Shown: positions 17,735 to 26,376 of the stretch, piece by piece
How the letters are laid out: each line of letters opens with the position of its first letter
Numbering within the stretch: position 1 is the stretch's first letter
From: DATKCF01 sp035513345
GTDB lineage: Bacteria; Gemmatimonadota; Gemmatimonadetes; Longimicrobiales; RSA9
Direction: 5' to 3'
Assembly (NCBI GenBank): GCA_035513345.1
Contig: DATKCF010000030.1
Location: 1-64,000, forward strand
Length of the DNA: 64,000 bases
Program-made: the position numbers and the translations under genes
The notes under the pieces: generated by a model
The model's database searches: none
What the model was told of the DNA's origin: nothing
Seen by the model: the letters and a program-made list of their open reading frames with translations, nothing else

Positions 17735-18855
17735 CAACGCCCGGCAAGAAGCTGGACCCGTCCAGCGCTGAAGCCGGCGCAACCGCCAGACGAAAGTCGC
17801 ACCCATTTCTCAACTGGAAGACCGCAGTCGGCGTCGCCATCAGCGCCGGGTTGCTCTGGTACACGTTCCGTGGTCAGGACCTGGGCGAGATGGTGCACGA
17901 GATGGGTCAGGCGGACCCGCTGTTGCTGCTTCTGGCGACGGCGCTCGCGACGTTCGTCTTCTGGATCCGTGCGTGGCGCTGGCGCTGCATCCTCGATCCC
18001 GTCCAGCGTGGCACCACGTTCCACTCACGGTTCGCCGCAGTGAACATCGGTTTCATGGCGAACAACCTGCTGCCGGCACGTGTCGGCGAGTTTGCGCGCG
18101 CCTACGCGGTAAGCCGGCTCGAGCCGATTCCCGTGGTGGCCGCGCTGTCATCGCTGGTCATCGAACGAATGCTCGACGCGCTTACGCTGGTCGTGCTCCT
18201 GTTCGTCGCAGCGGCAATGCCCGGCTTCCCGGACTGGCCGACGAGCGCGGAAGTCGACTTTCCCCGCATTGCGCGCACGCTCGGCATCACGGTCGCACTG
18301 GCCACGGTCGTCCTGTTCCTGCTCGTCCTGTGGCCACGTCAGACCGTGCGAGCGTTCGAGACCATCGCGAACCGGATCCTGCCGCTCGCGATCCGCCGGC
18401 CCCTGGTCAACGCGCTCGAGGCGTTCCTCGCCGGCGCCACGATCCTGCGGAACGCGCGGCTGATGGTCGAGGCGGTCGCATGGAGCGCGGTCCTGTGGCT
18501 CGTCAACAGCGCGGCCTTCTGGTTGGCGTTCAGGGCGTTCGGCCTCGACCTCGATTTCAGTGTTGCCGTCTTCTTCAACTCGGGTCTCGGCTTCATCGTG
18601 GCCGTGCCGGCGGCGCCCGGGTTCTGGGGAACGTACGAGTTCGCGGCGAGGATCATGCTGGTCGGACTGTGGGCGCAGGAAACGAGCACGGTGCTCGCGT
18701 TTGCCGTCGGCTTCCACATCGCCGGGTTCCTGCCTGTGACGCTGATGGGCCTGTATTACGCGAGCCGCCTCGGCCTGTCGCTGTCCGGTGTGGCCCGGAC
18801 CGAGGAAGTCGTCGAGGAAGCGGTCGAACGACAGACACAGCGCGAAACCGACTGA
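17731..18855 (+). CDS. flippase-like membrane protein (UPF0104/LPG-synthase TM family)
   Basis: An integral membrane protein of 374 residues with about eight to nine transmembrane helices, in the lysylphosphatidylglycerol-synthase TM/UPF0104 (AglD-like) family. Typical segments: FVFWIRAWRWRCIL near residue 75, then NIGFMANNLLPARVGEFARAY (about 105-125), then SSLVIERMLDALTLVVLL. The GR(V/A)GE motif after the NNLLP element is the family hallmark. Members have been linked to lipid or glycolipid translocation. It starts with GTG 17731 overlapping the upstream stop (GTGA), and ispE follows after 5 nt. The substrate is unknown. Confidence 0.8.
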   Translation: MTTPGKKLDPSSAEAGATARRKSHPFLNWKTAVGVAISAGLLWYTFRGQDLGEMVHEMGQADPLLLLLATALATFVFWIRAWRWRCILDPVQRGTTFHSRFAAVNIGFMANNLLPARVGEFARAYAVSRLEPIPVVAALSSLVIERMLDALTLVVLLFVAAAMPGFPDWPTSAEVDFPRIARTLGITVALATVVLFLLVLWPRQTVRAFETIANRILPLAIRRPLVNALEAFLAGATILRNARLMVEAVAWSAVLWLVNSAAFWLAFRAFGLDLDFSVAVFFNSGLGFIVAVPAAPGFWGTYEFAARIMLVGLWAQETSTVLAFAVGFHIAGFLPVTLMGLYYASRLGLSLSGVARTEEVVEEAVERQTQRETD

Positions 18856-18860
18856 GCCGC

Positions 18861-19751
18861 ATGCCGAGCGGGACGGCGAACGCGAAGATCAACCTGTTCC
18901 TGCACGTGCTGGCCCGGGAGTCGTCGGGCTACCATGGCATTGAAACGCTCTTCTGCCGGATTGCGCTCGCCGACGACATCACGGTGGAGACCGGCGAGCC
19001 CGGCATCCATCTCGAGGTCGACGGTCACGTGCCGGGCGAGCTCGAGCACAACCTCGCCTACCGGGCCGTCGGCGTGTTCCACCGCCGGCTCGGCCGCCCG
19101 CCCGCCGTCCGTATCGGACTCGTGAAGCGCATCCCGATCGGCGCCGGCCTGGGCGGCGGGTCGAGCGATGCCGCGACCACGCTCCACGCACTCAACACGC
19201 TGTACGGCCAGCCCTTCGGTGCTCCGGAACTGATCGAGATCGGCGCGCGTCTTGGCAGCGATGTCGCGTTCTTCATGAGCGGCGCCGCCCGAGCCCTCGC
19301 ATGGGGCAGGGGCGACCGACTACTCGAACTCGAGCCGCTTCCCGAACGGCCCATCCTGGTGGCCTGGCCCACGACGCCCATGGCGACGGCCGAAGCCTAC
19401 ACGCTGCTGGCCCGGGCCAGAGAGGGAACAGCGCCGCCCGGCGCTCGCGTGATCGGCGCGCGATCGCTGTCGACGTGGGACGCCGTCGCCCGATTCGCCG
19501 CGAACGACTTCGAGGACACCGTTTTCGGACGTATCGACGGCCTCGTCGCTGTGCGCGATGTGATCCGCGATGGCGGCGCCGACATTGCGCTCCTGTCAGG
19601 CAGCGGATCCGCCATCTTCGGTGTGTTCGACGATGTGCGGCGGCGGGCCGAAACCGCCGCCGTCCTGCGCGGCCGGTTCCCTGACGTCCGCGTGGTCGAG
19701 ACTGTCACGATCGGCGATCGCGGCGTTGATCGGGATGCGGACTGGCTTTAA
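18861..19751 (+). CDS. ispE: 4-diphosphocytidyl-2-C-methyl-D-erythritol kinase
   Basis: A GHMP kinase of 296 residues that phosphorylates CDP-methylerythritol in the MEP isoprenoid pathway. Signatures: NAKINLFLHVLARESSGYHGIETLF at the N-terminus, the ATP loop PIGAGLGGGSSDAATTLHALN (about 92-112), and the C-terminal GHMP motif LSGSGSAIFGVF. Length is usual. I take ATG 18861, where the family similarity begins; the frame is open far upstream through the flippase gene as a chance frame. It is the last gene of the long coupled chain that begins at alaS, and the -10 of the tRNA-Gln promoter overlaps its stop codon. Confidence 0.95.
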   Translation: MPSGTANAKINLFLHVLARESSGYHGIETLFCRIALADDITVETGEPGIHLEVDGHVPGELEHNLAYRAVGVFHRRLGRPPAVRIGLVKRIPIGAGLGGGSSDAATTLHALNTLYGQPFGAPELIEIGARLGSDVAFFMSGAARALAWGRGDRLLELEPLPERPILVAWPTTPMATAEAYTLLARAREGTAPPGARVIGARSLSTWDAVARFAANDFEDTVFGRIDGLVAVRDVIRDGGADIALLSGSGSAIFGVFDDVRRRAETAAVLRGRFPDVRVVETVTIGDRGVDRDADWL

Positions 19752-19754
19752 CTT
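19726..19754 (+). promoter_or_regulatory. candidate promoter of tRNA-Gln
   Basis: TTGATC (19726-19731), a 17-nt spacer and TAACTT (19749-19754). The predicted transcription start is about 5 nt before the mature tRNA 5' end. It overlaps the 3' end and stop of ispE. Confidence 0.6.
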
Positions 19755-19765
19755 GCAGGCTCCGC

Positions 19766-19836
19766 TCCCGGGTCGTCTAAAGGCAGGACTGAGGACTTTG
19801 GCTCCTCCAATGGTGGTTCGAATCCACCCCCGGGAA
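19766..19836 (+). tRNA. tRNA-Gln (anticodon TTG)
   Basis: A full cloverleaf can be drawn. Acceptor arms TCCCGGG/CCCGGGA pair over 7 bp. The anticodon stem GAGGA/TCCTC closes loop CTTTGGC, giving anticodon TTG. The T arm is GGTGG-TTCGAAT-CCACC, followed by discriminator A at 19836. CCA is not encoded (TCCC follows), so the CCA-adding enzyme in this window is needed. Confidence 0.96.
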
Positions 19837-19856
19837 TCCCTCATCGTGAAGGACGC

Positions 19857-20504
19857 ATGGCCGGACCAGCCCGCTTCTCGACACGACGTCTGCCGGACAC
19901 GCTGCGCAGCCGCCTCGAGGTAACGACGGCGCTGGCGTGGGAGGCCCTCGTCGAGACACATGTCGACCAGGCCCACGCCTTCGTTCAACTCGTCCGTGAG
20001 CGCATGCCGCTCGAGGAATCGCTGCCTCGCTACCTGCTCGAGCTCGACCTGGGCGACTCGATCGCCAGCGCCGTCCGGACACGCGTCCTGGTCAGGGCCG
20101 AACCCGATGACCGGATCGATCGCGACCCGCCCATCGCGATACAGCCGCCCCTCACCACACCGGAAGCCGCCGCCGATGACGACGAGGGCCGCTGGCGCCG
20201 ATTCCGTCCCGATGTCGTAGTGCGCGGCCTGCGCGAACGCCAGCGCCGCGACGACGAGACCGAAGGCTGGATGAAGCTCGCCCTGGCCAGGGCAGAGGAA
20301 GCCGTCATCGCGACACACGTCGACAACGCCATCACGTTCGCCGCACTCCTCGACCCGGTCATGCCCCTCGACCGCGCGACCCAGGAGTACATCGATGCCG
20401 TTGGCCTGTCCGGTGGGCGTGCCCAGGCCGTCCACCAGCGGACCATGGCGAGGCTCGCGGACGTCCACCTGCCGATGCCGGCCCGGACCAACGTCCCCCG
20501 GTGA
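19857..20504 (+). CDS. unknown protein with an internal tandem duplication
   Basis: This encodes 215 residues, with no recognised family, signal peptide or membrane segment. Residues 30-78 and 149-197 align without gaps. Both contain a THVD(Q/N)A element, then F at the same spacing, MPL, Tyr, and a closing AV-R segment. By my own count 17 of 49 positions are identical. The two repeats are joined by an acidic, Arg-rich linker (about 79-140). Two copies of a small helical module, perhaps binding-competent, are likely. It lies between tRNA-Gln and the prs promoter. It starts at ATG 19857 in a good position downstream of the tRNA. Confidence 0.65.
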   Translation: MAGPARFSTRRLPDTLRSRLEVTTALAWEALVETHVDQAHAFVQLVRERMPLEESLPRYLLELDLGDSIASAVRTRVLVRAEPDDRIDRDPPIAIQPPLTTPEAAADDDEGRWRRFRPDVVVRGLRERQRRDDETEGWMKLALARAEEAVIATHVDNAITFAALLDPVMPLDRATQEYIDAVGLSGGRAQAVHQRTMARLADVHLPMPARTNVPR

Positions 20505-20523
20505 CTCGCCGGCCCCCGGTGAG

Positions 20524-20552
20524 TTGACCCTCCGGCGTGCGCGCGCTAACCT
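20524..20552 (+). promoter_or_regulatory. candidate promoter of prs
   Basis: TTGACC (20524-20529), a 17-nt spacer and TAACCT (20547-20552), about 40 nt upstream of the prs start. This is the best-spaced -35/-10 pair in the window. Confidence 0.6.
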
Positions 20553-20594
20553 TTTGGGCTGTCGCGTACATGATCTAGTCCCGGATCCAACGGC

Positions 20595-21545
20595 ATGGCG
20601 GAGAATCCGACACCGGCTCCAATGCTGCTCCTGGCAGGCACGGCGAATCCGCCGCTCGCGCAGGAGATCGCCGACCAGATCGGCATGCCCCTGGGCGACC
20701 TGACGGTCCGGCGATTCGCCGATGGCGAGATTTTCGTTCGCCTGAACCAGAACGCGCGCGGGCGGGACGTCTTCATCCTGCAGCCGACGCCACCGCCGGC
20801 GGAGACGATAATGGAGCTGCTGCTCCTGATCGACGCGGCGAAGCGGGCGTCGGGGGCGAGGGTAACGGCGATCATGCCGTATTTCGGGTACGCGCGGCAG
20901 GACCGCAAGGACCAGCCTCGAGTCGCGATCGGAGCGAAACTGGTCGCGAACCTGATCGAGGCGGCAGGCGCGGACAAGGTGTTGGGAATCGACTTCCACA
21001 CGCACCAGATCCAGGGCTTCTTCGACGTGCCGGTGGACCATCTGTACGCGGCGCCCGTACTGACGCGCTATTTCCGGACGCTGGATCTGAAGGACCCGGT
21101 GGTGGTCGCGCCGGACGTGGGCGCGGCGAAGATGGCGAGGGGCTTTGCGCGGCGATTGAATGCGAGCTTCGCGATCATTGACAAGCGTCGCCCGGCGCCG
21201 AACGTGGCGGAAGTGATGCAGGTGGTCGGCGAGGTGGAGGGCCGATCGTGCATAATTGTCGACGACATGATCGACACGGCGGGCACGCTCGAGAGCGTTG
21301 TCTACGCGCTGCGCGATCGTGGCGCCACGGAGATCTACGCGGCGGCGACGCACGCGCTGTTGTCGGGTCCGGCGGTCGAACGGCTGCAGAATGCGCCGGT
21401 CAGCCAGGTCGTGGTGACGAACACGTTGAACGTACCGGAAGCGAAGCGGTTCGCGAAGCTGAAGGTCCTGTCGGTCGCGGAGCTGCTGGCGCGCGCGATC
21501 ATATACACGCATTCGAACGAGTCTGTGAGCCAGCTGTTCGACTGA
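20595..21545 (+). CDS. prs: ribose-phosphate pyrophosphokinase
   Basis: PRPP synthetase (316 residues) makes PRPP from ribose 5-phosphate and ATP for nucleotide, His and Trp synthesis. Family features: RRFADGEIFVRL (about 39-50), the flexible loop YARQDRKDQPR (about 97-107), the metal/ATP segment IDFHTHQIQGFFD, KRRPAPN, and the PRPP-binding loop VDDMIDTAGT (about 222-231). Length is exactly typical. It is followed after 13 nt by rplY with a GAAGGAG ribosome site, and the pair probably forms an operon with pth. Confidence 0.97.
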   Translation: MAENPTPAPMLLLAGTANPPLAQEIADQIGMPLGDLTVRRFADGEIFVRLNQNARGRDVFILQPTPPPAETIMELLLLIDAAKRASGARVTAIMPYFGYARQDRKDQPRVAIGAKLVANLIEAAGADKVLGIDFHTHQIQGFFDVPVDHLYAAPVLTRYFRTLDLKDPVVVAPDVGAAKMARGFARRLNASFAIIDKRRPAPNVAEVMQVVGEVEGRSCIIVDDMIDTAGTLESVVYALRDRGATEIYAAATHALLSGPAVERLQNAPVSQVVVTNTLNVPEAKRFAKLKVLSVAELLARAIIYTHSNESVSQLFD

Positions 21546-21558
21546 AGGAGAAACGAGG

Positions 21559-22230
21559 ATGGCAAACGCAGCACTGGGCGCACAATCACGCGAGGGGACG
21601 GGCAAGGGCAGCGCGCGCAAGCTACGCGCGGCGGGCCGTGTGCCGGCGGTGATCTACGGTCACGGCGAGGAGACACGCAAGCTGTCGGTCGACGCGCACG
21701 AGTTGATGACCCTGTTCTCGAAGATCCGTATCGAGAGCACGGTGATCACGATGAACATTGACGGCGAAACGGAACCGTCGCGTGCGCTGGTCCGCGAGGT
21801 CCAGCGACACGCGTACCGCGACGATGTCGTGCACGTTGACTTCTACCAGATCCACGCCGGCGAGATGCTCACGGTGCAGGTCCCGGTCCGGCTGGTCGGC
21901 GCGGCGCCGGGTGTGAAGGCTGGCGGCGTTCTGCAGCACTCGTTGAGCGAGATCGAGGTGAGGTGCCTGCCGGACAGGATCCCGACAACGCTCGATGTGG
22001 ACATTTCCGCGCTCGAGATCGGCGACTCCGTGCACGTGGGTGATATCGCGCAGCCGGAGGGTGTCGAGTTCCTGGTCGACGCGGAACGTACGGTGTGCAG
22101 CCTGATGGCGCCGACGCTCGTGGTCGAGGCAGAAGAGGAGGAGGCGGCTGCAGCGGTCGAGGGCGAGGTGGCGGAGCCGGAAGTGATCGCGCGCGGCAAG
22201 GAGGACGACGAGGACGGCGACGACAAGTAG
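21559..22230 (+). CDS. rplY: 50S ribosomal protein L25 (CTC/TL5 form)
   Basis: bL25 (223 residues) of the long CTC/TL5 type binds 5S rRNA. The N-terminal L25 domain runs to about residue 95 (REGTGKGSARKLRAAGRVPAVIYG at about 10-33). The TL5 beta-domain follows (about 98-185). The end is a highly acidic Glu/Asp tail, commonly seen in this group. A GAAGGAG ribosome site lies just upstream of ATG 21559. It sits in the frequent prs-rplY-pth order. Confidence 0.95.
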   Translation: MANAALGAQSREGTGKGSARKLRAAGRVPAVIYGHGEETRKLSVDAHELMTLFSKIRIESTVITMNIDGETEPSRALVREVQRHAYRDDVVHVDFYQIHAGEMLTVQVPVRLVGAAPGVKAGGVLQHSLSEIEVRCLPDRIPTTLDVDISALEIGDSVHVGDIAQPEGVEFLVDAERTVCSLMAPTLVVEAEEEEAAAAVEGEVAEPEVIARGKEDDEDGDDK

Positions 22231-22242
22231 TCGTTACGTGTG

Positions 22243-22806
22243 ATGCGTGTCGTATGCGGGCTCGGCAACCCGGGCGAAGAGTACGCGGCGACTCGCCACA
22301 ACGTCGGCTGGTGGGTCCTCGACGAGGCCCGGCACCGGTGGGGGTTCCCGGCGTACCGCAGAGACGGCCGGGCGAGAGTGTCGCAGGGGTCGCTGGACGG
22401 ACTGCCGGTGCTGCTGGTGAAGCCAACGACATACATGAACAGGAGCGGCGGAGTGCTGACGCCGCTCCAGTTGCGGCCGGATTTTGAAGTCGCGACCGAT
22501 CTCCTCGTATTGGTCGACGATGCGGCTCTCGATATCGGCCGCGTTCGCATGCGCGCCCGCGGCAGTGCGGGCGGACACAACGGGCTGCGTTCGGTCGAGG
22601 CTTCGCTGCGGACGCAGGAGTACGCCAGGCTCAGGATCGGCGTCGGTGAGCCGCCGTCCGATGTCGAGCTGGCGGACTGGGTACTCGGTGAGTTCGACGA
22701 CGAAGAGGAATCGGCAATTCTGGCGCTGTTGCCCGACCTGGTGGAAGCGGTGGCGGTGTGGGTGACGGGAGGCGTGGATGCTGCAGCGAACCGGTTCAAT
22801 CGCTGA
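22243..22806 (+). CDS. pth: peptidyl-tRNA hydrolase
   Basis: Pth (187 residues) releases tRNA from prematurely dropped peptidyl-tRNA. Signatures: VCGLGNPGEEYAATRHNVGWW at the N-terminus with Asn9 and catalytic His19, KPTTYMNRSG (about 61-70), VDDAALDIGRVRMRARGSAGGHNGLRS (about 91-117), and YARLRIGVG. Length is normal. I use ATG 22243; a GTG immediately before it is an alternative and gives one more residue. It follows rplY by 12 nt. Confidence 0.95.
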   Translation: MRVVCGLGNPGEEYAATRHNVGWWVLDEARHRWGFPAYRRDGRARVSQGSLDGLPVLLVKPTTYMNRSGGVLTPLQLRPDFEVATDLLVLVDDAALDIGRVRMRARGSAGGHNGLRSVEASLRTQEYARLRIGVGEPPSDVELADWVLGEFDDEEESAILALLPDLVEAVAVWVTGGVDAAANRFNR

Positions 22807-22887
22807 GGACGCGTCCCGTCCACGCCCGGGTCCGGTAACAGGAGCTGAACGCGCGCCGCGTGGCGCCGACAACAACACGGAGGGGAC

Positions 22888-25029
22888 GTGACGGAACTGA
22901 CAGGCCTCGCTCAGCTGGCGCCCGTGCTGGGTGTCGTCGGACTGGTGGGAGCACTCGTTCTGTATCTGTACATCATGCGGCAGAGCACCGGCACGGAGCT
23001 CATGGCCGAGCTTGGTGTGCGGATCCAGGAAGGCGCGATGGCGTTTCTGCGCCGCGAGTACTCGGTGCTTGCCGTGTTCGTGGTGATCGTTGCGGGACTG
23101 CTGATGCTCGCGACGACCGGTGCGGTGGCGGTTGCGTACGTGAGTGGCGCGTTGTGCTCCGTCCTGGCCGGCTACTTCGGCATGACCGCGGCGACGCGAG
23201 CAAACGTTCGAACGACAGCGGCGGCGAAGGAGCACGGTGCGGGCAAGGCGCTTCGCGTTTCGTTCTTCGGAGGCGCAGTGATGGGGCTGTCGGTGGCGGC
23301 GCTCGGTCTGGTTGGCGTCGGCATCTGGTACTACGTGTACGGTTCGGTCGCGATCAGCGATCTGGAGTTCCGCGTGTTCGCCGAGACGATCAGCGGCTTC
23401 GCGATGGGTGCGAGTTCGATCGCGCTGTTCGCGCGCGTCGGCGGCGGCATCTTCACGAAAGCGGCCGATGTGGGCGCCGACCTCGTCGGCAAGGTCGAGG
23501 CGGGCATTCCCGAGGACGACCCGCGCAATCCGGCAACGATCGCGGACAACGTGGGAGACAATGTCGGCGATGTGGCGGGCATGGGTGCCGACATCTTCGA
23601 GAGCTATGTGGGTGCCGTTATCGCCACGATCGCGATCGGCGCGAGCAGCCCGTTGTACGCGGGACAGCGCGTAGAAGCACTCGCGCTGCCGATGCTCACG
23701 ATCATGGTCGGGCTGCTGACATCGCTGGTCGGAATCGCGTTCATGAAGGTGCTCGAGCGGGGCGGGCCGGCGGCGGCGCTGCGCAACGTCACATTCGTTG
23801 CGGCGGGCCTGTTCCTCATCATCATGTACTTCATTGTCGATGGACTGGGCTTCCAGATCTTCGACCCGGCGACCGGCCGTGAGTACCCTGCGCTCGGTCC
23901 GTTCTGGGCGATGGTCGCGGGTTCGCTGATCGGTATCCTCATCGGCCTGGTGACGGAGTACTACACGGCGGGCAAGCCGGTCCGGCGCATCGCGCAGGCG
24001 AGCGAAACAGGCTCGGCGACCAACATCATTCACGGGCTCGCGGTCGGCATGGAGTCAACGGTGGTGCCCGTGCTTCTGATTGCGGCGGCCATCGGCGTTT
24101 CCTACTCGATGGCCGGGCTGTACGGAATCGGAATCGCGGCGGTCGGCATGCTGGCGACGGTCGGCGTGACAATGTCGGTCGATGCGTACGGTCCGATTGC
24201 GGACAACGCCGGCGGTATCGCGGAAATGAGTCACCTCGGTCCGGAAGTCCGCAAGATCACGGACGAACTCGATTCGCAGGGCAACACGACAGCCGCGATC
24301 GGCAAGGGCTTCGCCATCGGTTCGGCGGCGCTCACCGCGCTGGCGCTCTTCAGCGCATACGCTTCGGCCGTGGGGCTCCGCGCAACCGGCCTGAACATCA
24401 TCGATCCGGCCGTCACGATCGGCCTGCTGATTGGCGGTGCGATACCGATGCTCATCGCAGCCATGACCATGACCGCCGTGGGCCGCGCCGCAGCTGGTAT
24501 GGTCGAGGAGGTACGCCGCCAGTTCCGCGAGATCCCCGGCCTGATGGAGGGTACGGCCAGGCCGGACAGCGCCCGCTGTGTGGACATTTCGACGCGCGCC
24601 GCGCTGCGCGAGATGATCGCGCCCGGCCTCGTTGCCGTGTCGGCTCCCGTCGTGGTCGGCTACTTCAGCATTCTGGCGCTCGGCGGCATGCTGGCCGGCG
24701 CGACGCTCGCCGGTGTTCTGATGGCCCTCTTCATGGCCAATTCGGGCGGTGCCTGGGACAACGCGAAGAAGTACATCGAGCAGGGCGCGCACGGCGGCAA
24801 GGGCTCCGATCCGCACAAGGCCGCCGTCGTCGGTGATACCGTGGGCGACCCGTTCAAGGACACGTCCGGCCCGTCCATGAACATCCTCATCAAGCTGATG
24901 AGTGTCGTGTCGCTCGTCCTGGCGCCATGGTTCGCGCGGATCCACGGCGTGACCGTCTCGGACGCCGCGACCGGTTGGGAATCGCTGCTGGCCGGGGTCC
25001 GACAGGTCATTGGCGCGGTGCTGGGTTAG
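22888..25029 (+). CDS. hppA: membrane-bound ion-translocating pyrophosphatase, K+-dependent type
   Basis: An integral membrane pyrophosphatase (713 residues, about 16 helices) that couples PPi hydrolysis to H+ or Na+ pumping. The substrate-binding segment is DVGADLVGKVEAGIPEDDPRNPATIADNVGDNVGDVAGMGAD, about residues 193-234. The C-terminal KAAVVGDTVGDPFKDTSGPS motif is also present. At the position that separates subfamilies, GNTTAAIGKG has Ala469 rather than Lys, the K+-dependent signature. GTG 22888 has a strong GGAGGGG site upstream. It may save ATP by using the PPi made by synthetases. Pumped ion (H+ or Na+) not resolved here. Confidence 0.95.
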   Translation: MTELTGLAQLAPVLGVVGLVGALVLYLYIMRQSTGTELMAELGVRIQEGAMAFLRREYSVLAVFVVIVAGLLMLATTGAVAVAYVSGALCSVLAGYFGMTAATRANVRTTAAAKEHGAGKALRVSFFGGAVMGLSVAALGLVGVGIWYYVYGSVAISDLEFRVFAETISGFAMGASSIALFARVGGGIFTKAADVGADLVGKVEAGIPEDDPRNPATIADNVGDNVGDVAGMGADIFESYVGAVIATIAIGASSPLYAGQRVEALALPMLTIMVGLLTSLVGIAFMKVLERGGPAAALRNVTFVAAGLFLIIMYFIVDGLGFQIFDPATGREYPALGPFWAMVAGSLIGILIGLVTEYYTAGKPVRRIAQASETGSATNIIHGLAVGMESTVVPVLLIAAAIGVSYSMAGLYGIGIAAVGMLATVGVTMSVDAYGPIADNAGGIAEMSHLGPEVRKITDELDSQGNTTAAIGKGFAIGSAALTALALFSAYASAVGLRATGLNIIDPAVTIGLLIGGAIPMLIAAMTMTAVGRAAAGMVEEVRRQFREIPGLMEGTARPDSARCVDISTRAALREMIAPGLVAVSAPVVVGYFSILALGGMLAGATLAGVLMALFMANSGGAWDNAKKYIEQGAHGGKGSDPHKAAVVGDTVGDPFKDTSGPSMNILIKLMSVVSLVLAPWFARIHGVTVSDAATGWESLLAGVRQVIGAVLG

Positions 25030-25049
25030 GGCGACGAGTTCTCAGCCCG

Positions 25050-26252
25050 ATGCCTGACCTTTCGTTCGATCGAACGATCGCGTTCGCGCAGGAACTCATC
25101 CGCATCCCGAGTCCTCCCGGCGCCGAGAAGGACGTCGCGGAGCGCGTTCGCATGGAGTACGAGACGCTCGGCTTCGATGACGCGTGGATCGACGAGACCG
25201 GCAGCGCGATCGGGCGGATCCGGGGCACAGGCGCGGCGCCCCCCGTAATGGTCAGCTGCCACCTCGATGTCGTCGACATCGGCGACGTCGGTACGTGGGA
25301 GTATCCACCGCATGGCGGAGTCGTCGCGGACGGGTTCCTGCACGGCCGCGGCGCCATGGATATCAAGGGGCCGCTCGCGATCCAGACCTACGCGGCGGCC
25401 CGCTTCGTCGAGAACCGGCCGCATGGCGATGTGATCGTCGCCCACACCGTGCTCGAAGAACGCGGCGGCTGGGGTATGGAACGACTGATCGCGTCGGGAG
25501 AAGTGACACCGGCGGCAGTCATCATTGGCGAATCCACGAACGGCGATATCTGCATCGGGCACCGCGGCCGCGCCGAACTCATGATCGAGATCGAAGGTGT
25601 GGCGGGCCACGCGAGCGCGCCCGACCGCGCCCACAATCCTGTCAGTGTCCTGCCGCTCGTGCTCCCGCAGATCGAGCGGTTCGACCGGACACTCGGGCGT
25701 GATCCCGTACTCGGCCGCTCGTCGCTCGCGGCTACCGCGATAGAAACCCGGCCAACCAGCTACAACGTGATCCCCGACATCGTGCGCATCGTCGTGGACT
25801 GGCGAGTGTTGCCCGGCACCACCGACGACGATGCGGTCGATCAGCTTGAAACGTTCCTGCGCCAGAATGTCCAACTGCCCGAGCCGTTCACATTGAAGGT
25901 TCGCTTCAACGCCGAACACCAGCGCACATGGACCGGCCAGGAGCGCGACCGTCGTATGTTCACGCCTGGGTTTCTGATGGCGAACGACGCGCCCATCGTG
26001 CGCGCCGCATTACACGCCGTTACGGCAATGACGTCGACCACGCCCGCCGTGCGACCGTGGACGTTCGCGACCGATGGCGGACATACGTGCGGTATACACG
26101 GCATTCCCACGATCGGCTACGCGCCAGGCGAAGAACGGTTCGCCCACACGAACCGGGAGCGGCTCGAGCTGGAATCGGCGCGCGTCGCGTGGGCGGCCTA
26201 TCCGCAGCTCATCGCCGCGATCCAGAACGCGGTTTCGGTCGCGCAGCAGTAG
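25050..26252 (+). CDS. M20-family zinc peptidase/deacylase (ArgE/DapE/YgeY-like)
   Basis: An M20 metallohydrolase of 400 residues. The metal-binding pattern is visible: SCHLDVVD near residue 70, HGRGAMDIKG (about 100-109), the catalytic pair in LEERGGWGM (about 136-144), GES near 161, and a final His in TNRERLELE. The lid/dimerisation domain sits between (HRGRAELMIEIEGVAGHAS). This subgroup includes acetylornithine and succinyl-diaminopimelate deacylases and YgeY-like hydrolases; I cannot choose among them. ATG 25050 is where similarity begins; the frame runs back into hppA by chance. Confidence 0.82.
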   Translation: MPDLSFDRTIAFAQELIRIPSPPGAEKDVAERVRMEYETLGFDDAWIDETGSAIGRIRGTGAAPPVMVSCHLDVVDIGDVGTWEYPPHGGVVADGFLHGRGAMDIKGPLAIQTYAAARFVENRPHGDVIVAHTVLEERGGWGMERLIASGEVTPAAVIIGESTNGDICIGHRGRAELMIEIEGVAGHASAPDRAHNPVSVLPLVLPQIERFDRTLGRDPVLGRSSLAATAIETRPTSYNVIPDIVRIVVDWRVLPGTTDDDAVDQLETFLRQNVQLPEPFTLKVRFNAEHQRTWTGQERDRRMFTPGFLMANDAPIVRAALHAVTAMTSTTPAVRPWTFATDGGHTCGIHGIPTIGYAPGEERFAHTNRERLELESARVAWAAYPQLIAAIQNAVSVAQQ

Positions 26253-26328
26253 AGGTTGGCGTCCGGCCGACCGCGCGATCCTCTTCCGGTAGGCCGTCCA
26301 TGTCATTATCTTTACCTGCTTTACTCCT

Positions 26329-26352
26329 GCCCGCCCCCCGCTGGGGCCGGGC
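26329..26352 (+). promoter_or_regulatory. stem-loop in the rpsF leader, candidate S6:S18 autoregulation element
   Basis: Two stacked stems: GCCCG (26329-26333) with CGGGC (26348-26352), and CCCC (26336-26339) with GGGG (26343-26346). A CC and a C are left as an internal bulge next to CCG. It lies 24 nt before the rpsF start. S6:S18 leader motifs with a CCG at a bulge are known upstream of rpsF. The match here is by position and general shape only. Confidence 0.35.
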
Positions 26353-26376
26353 CGCCCAGACCGAGGGAGGAAAGAC

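Noticed and set aside
19596..21620. Long minus-strand open frame of 674 codons through tRNA-Gln and prs
   Set aside because: It is antisense to several well-identified genes and to a tRNA. Its product is Arg/Asp/His-rich with no family resemblance, a typical mirror of GC-rich coding.
22234..24033. Minus-strand frame of 599 codons through pth and hppA
   Set aside because: It mirrors two recognised genes; the composition is Arg/His-rich and low-complexity.
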